A stretch of 64,000 bases of DNA from Akkermansia muciniphila. GTDB lineage: Bacteria; Verrucomicrobiota; Verrucomicrobiia; Verrucomicrobiales; Akkermansiaceae. The position numbers and the translations under genes were made by a program. The DNA is taken from contig CAMCIC010000013.1 of assembly GCA_945874895.1 (NCBI GenBank), positions 20,699 through 84,698 of the forward strand. Direction: 5' to 3'. Under the pieces are notes generated by a model, which saw nothing but the letters and a program-made list of their open reading frames with translations, had not been told where the DNA came from and did no database searches. Positions within the stretch are counted from its first letter, which is position 1, and each line of letters opens with the position of its first letter. Shown here in pieces: positions 62,274-64,000 of the stretch.

Positions 62274-63644
62274 TCATTTTTCCAGCAGTTCTGCCCTTTG
62301 AACAAGGGCCCGTGCGGCATCGACGTTTTTGTTCTGCTCCTGCCACCAGCCAGCTAATTGTCGCATGGCCGCCGCACTTTCTTTTTTGGCAGTGGCAGGA
62401 TAGGCCTTGATCGCCGCGCGCAGCAGGGTTTCCGCTTTTTCTTTCTGCTTCACGCCCCAGTATGATTCGGCCGCATAGCGCAAATAGACCGGATTTTTCG
62501 TCGGTTCTTTGCTGAGCTTTTGCGCCTCATCAAACAGGGCTGGTGCTTTCTGCGACTCGGCGGCATCTAGGTGAGTGGCTACCGCACGTAGATACAAAAG
62601 ATCCATATCCGCAGGGTATTCAAAACAGGCTTTTTCTAACAAAATACGCGCCGATCTCGCATCGGCAACCTTGAGATATTCCTCGGCTACTTCGCGGAAC
62701 TCTTCGGCGTCACCACCACCTAGTTTGAGCATTTCACTGCGATGTGTGCGGGCGATCTCAAGCTTCCCCTGCTGCATGTAAAACTTCGCCAACGACTGAT
62801 GAGCGAGGTAAAGGTTCGGATCGATCGCCAGGACTGCCTGCAAAGTCGCTTCGCCCTCGGCCGACTGTTGATCGGCGAATTGCAGGATGCCGAGGCGCAC
62901 GCGCATATCGAGCGATGAAGGTGACGCTTTGACATGCTGTTGCAACAAACCGATGGCTTCGGGAATACGTTTGGATTTACGAAAATGCTCGGAAGCAGCG
63001 CGTGCCAAAACGGCATCGTCAGGACTTTCCTCCATGCGGCGACGATACATGCGATCGAGATGCTCTTGTGATTCTGCGTCATCATGATCGCGTAAAATAC
63101 GCGCGAACATGGCTGCAACCGCAGGATCGGCCGCAGGCTGCTTCAGGTATTGTTGATAGAGGGCTTCCGATTTGGCACGCTGCCCCTGTTGTTCGTAGGA
63201 TCTGAGCAATCGCTCGAGCACATCCGCACGTGCCGGATGCAACGACACCAACTTTTCTAACGATTCCACAGCCAATTTGAGTGCAAAATCATCTTCCTTG
63301 CTCTGGCTGCGGAGAAAGTCGATGTAAAGGAACTGAATTTGCAAAGAATCTGGGCGACCTTCCGCCAGGGTGCGATACAAAGTCGATGCAGTTTTGATGT
63401 CGCCCGCCTCTAGCGCACGACGCGCGGAACGATCCGTCAACCATAGCGATTGAGGGTCTGCCACGCGTGCCGCTTCCTCATGCATCGCCTTGGCAACCGT
63501 ATCACCTCGCCATCCAGCCAACACGGCACGTGCGAATTCGCGTCGCGCCACGGCAGAATCCTGAGCGGAAACCATCCCGCTCAAAATCATCACAACGCTC
63601 ATTGCGCGATGCATCACACACACTTTAGCGCCGCGGCGCTTCAT
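62274..63644 (-). CDS. Secreted TPR-repeat protein
   Basis: A 456-residue protein with a signal peptide (about 1-27, from the ATG at 63644; the RAMSVVMILSGMVSAQ core is clear). The rest is made of about nine to ten 34-residue TPR-like helical pairs, with family-type positions such as LYQQYLKQPAADPAVAAMFA and SLAKFYMQQGKLEIARTHRS. TPR repeats bind other proteins; a role in envelope assembly is likely. First in the TPR - chorismate enzyme - glnD - VF530 operon, 85 bases ahead of the second gene. Confidence 0.84.
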   Translation of the reverse strand: MKRRGAKVCVMHRAMSVVMILSGMVSAQDSAVARREFARAVLAGWRGDTVAKAMHEEAARVADPQSLWLTDRSARRALEAGDIKTASTLYRTLAEGRPDSLQIQFLYIDFLRSQSKEDDFALKLAVESLEKLVSLHPARADVLERLLRSYEQQGQRAKSEALYQQYLKQPAADPAVAAMFARILRDHDDAESQEHLDRMYRRRMEESPDDAVLARAASEHFRKSKRIPEAIGLLQQHVKASPSSLDMRVRLGILQFADQQSAEGEATLQAVLAIDPNLYLAHQSLAKFYMQQGKLEIARTHRSEMLKLGGGDAEEFREVAEEYLKVADARSARILLEKACFEYPADMDLLYLRAVATHLDAAESQKAPALFDEAQKLSKEPTKNPVYLRYAAESYWGVKQKEKAETLLRAAIKAYPATAKKESAAAMRQLAGWWQEQNKNVDAARALVQRAELLEK

Positions 63645-63858
63645 GACAAGCAAACGATCACAAACCTTTACGAATCATGAATGACGAACACTTTCGAACG
63701 AGCAGATAGGTGCGACGGACTAATCGAGGCTCGAGCCGATCTGTGGAGAGGAATGATCTACCTATGCCAAGTTGTCAGTTCTCATGATCTCACCCATGAA
63801 GAATCCCAGGGGTCTAGGTTTCTTCACAACTTTTCTCTGATTCGATCGCCCCGACCCC
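63645..63858. other. Non-coding stretch upstream of the TPR operon
   Basis: Should hold the promoter for the TPR-glnD operon. I see no supported coding frame; a short open frame at 63681 has no protein-like pattern. Confidence 0.4.
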
Positions 63859-64000
63859 TGTTGCCTCATAAATCGAGCACACCGAAAGGTTCCTGAATGA
63901 TCGGGATCGTTGCCTCATAATTGAGACACCATAGCGGCTTTGTTTTTGGTGGTTGGTTTGGTTGCCCTTGCGGGCGCTTCGGAGCGTAGCGGAGAAGCGC
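63859..64000. mobile_element. Possible terminal repeats of an insertion sequence (IS21-like?)
   Basis: GTTGCCTCATAA occurs twice, at 63860-63871 and 63909-63920, each followed by a similar ATcGAG/TTGAG and ACACC. Multiple direct repeats near the ends, beginning with TG, are a feature of IS21-family elements. The transposase, if any, lies outside the window. The last bases form a short GCGCTTC...GAAGCGC hairpin. Confidence 0.4.

Noticed and set aside
63681..63896. Short plus-strand open frame of about 71 codons near the right edge.
   Set aside because: Composition is not protein-like and it runs into the candidate insertion-sequence end.

Overview
The window reads as chromosomal DNA of a heterotrophic Gram-negative bacterium of the PVC group, most likely phylum Verrucomicrobiota (inference). 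The grounds are a DUF1800/DUF1501 secreted protein pair, two FGly-type sulfatases, a sialidase, a GH16-SGNH fusion, several secreted proteins of PVC type, an outer-membrane BamA and a TonB receptor. Base composition looks moderately GC-rich and even. Many starts lack a clear Shine-Dalgarno sequence, and overlapping ATGA stop/start pairs are common. I see no phage, plasmid or CRISPR region.

Layout. 1-5.8 kb: a PAP2 phosphatase facing a five-gene minus-strand envelope-glycan operon (epimerase, two GT39 transferases, one GT2, one LAB_N protein), which resembles the polyprenyl-phosphate sugar decoration of lipid A. 6.0-13.1 kb: a DEDD exonuclease with DUF3634, a CPXCG protein, an alanine-rich lipoprotein, RecQ, a zinc alcohol dehydrogenase, a CYTH protein, an OmpA-domain protein and a DUF2934 protein. 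13.1-13.6 kb: glnB (P-II) behind a well-formed sigma-54 promoter and before a strong terminator. 13.7-21.5 kb: sialidase, FAD dehydrogenase, MoxR ATPase, rnc, tRNA-His, a 34-residue very basic protein co-transcribed with hisG, an A-type Fe-S carrier and an HscB-like protein. 21.6-25.7 kb: ECF sigma factor, anti-sigma/toroid fusion and TonB receptor, closed by a terminator. 25.8-32.5 kb: three large secreted proteins. 33.0-35.5 kb: clpB after a 522-base leader region with two inverted repeats. 35.6-40.9 kb: DUF1800-DUF1501-GspG-like operon. 41.4-45.3 kb: two sulfatases and a TIM-barrel isomerase. 45.3-49.7 kb: zincin, GAF, Jag-like, DoxX, thioesterase and GH16-SGNH. 50.0-58.2 kb: dnaG, half-length ALDH, bamA, GNAT, two unknowns and GYF-AIM24. 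58.2-63.6 kb: a minus-strand operon TPR - chorismate-binding enzyme - glnD - VF530. The right edge looks like the start of an insertion sequence.

How it fits together. GlnB keeps Tyr51, the residue GlnD uridylylates, so the window holds both halves of a nitrogen-sensing pair about 45 kb apart. Sulfatases, sialidase, GH16-SGNH and the secreted oxidoreductase suggest growth on sulfated or sialylated glycans. The most unusual units are the sigma / anti-sigma-toroid / TonB module, the HscB-like protein without an HPD motif beside its A-type carrier, a 270-base fold-back element, and a dispersed repeat of about 190-235 bases present twice.
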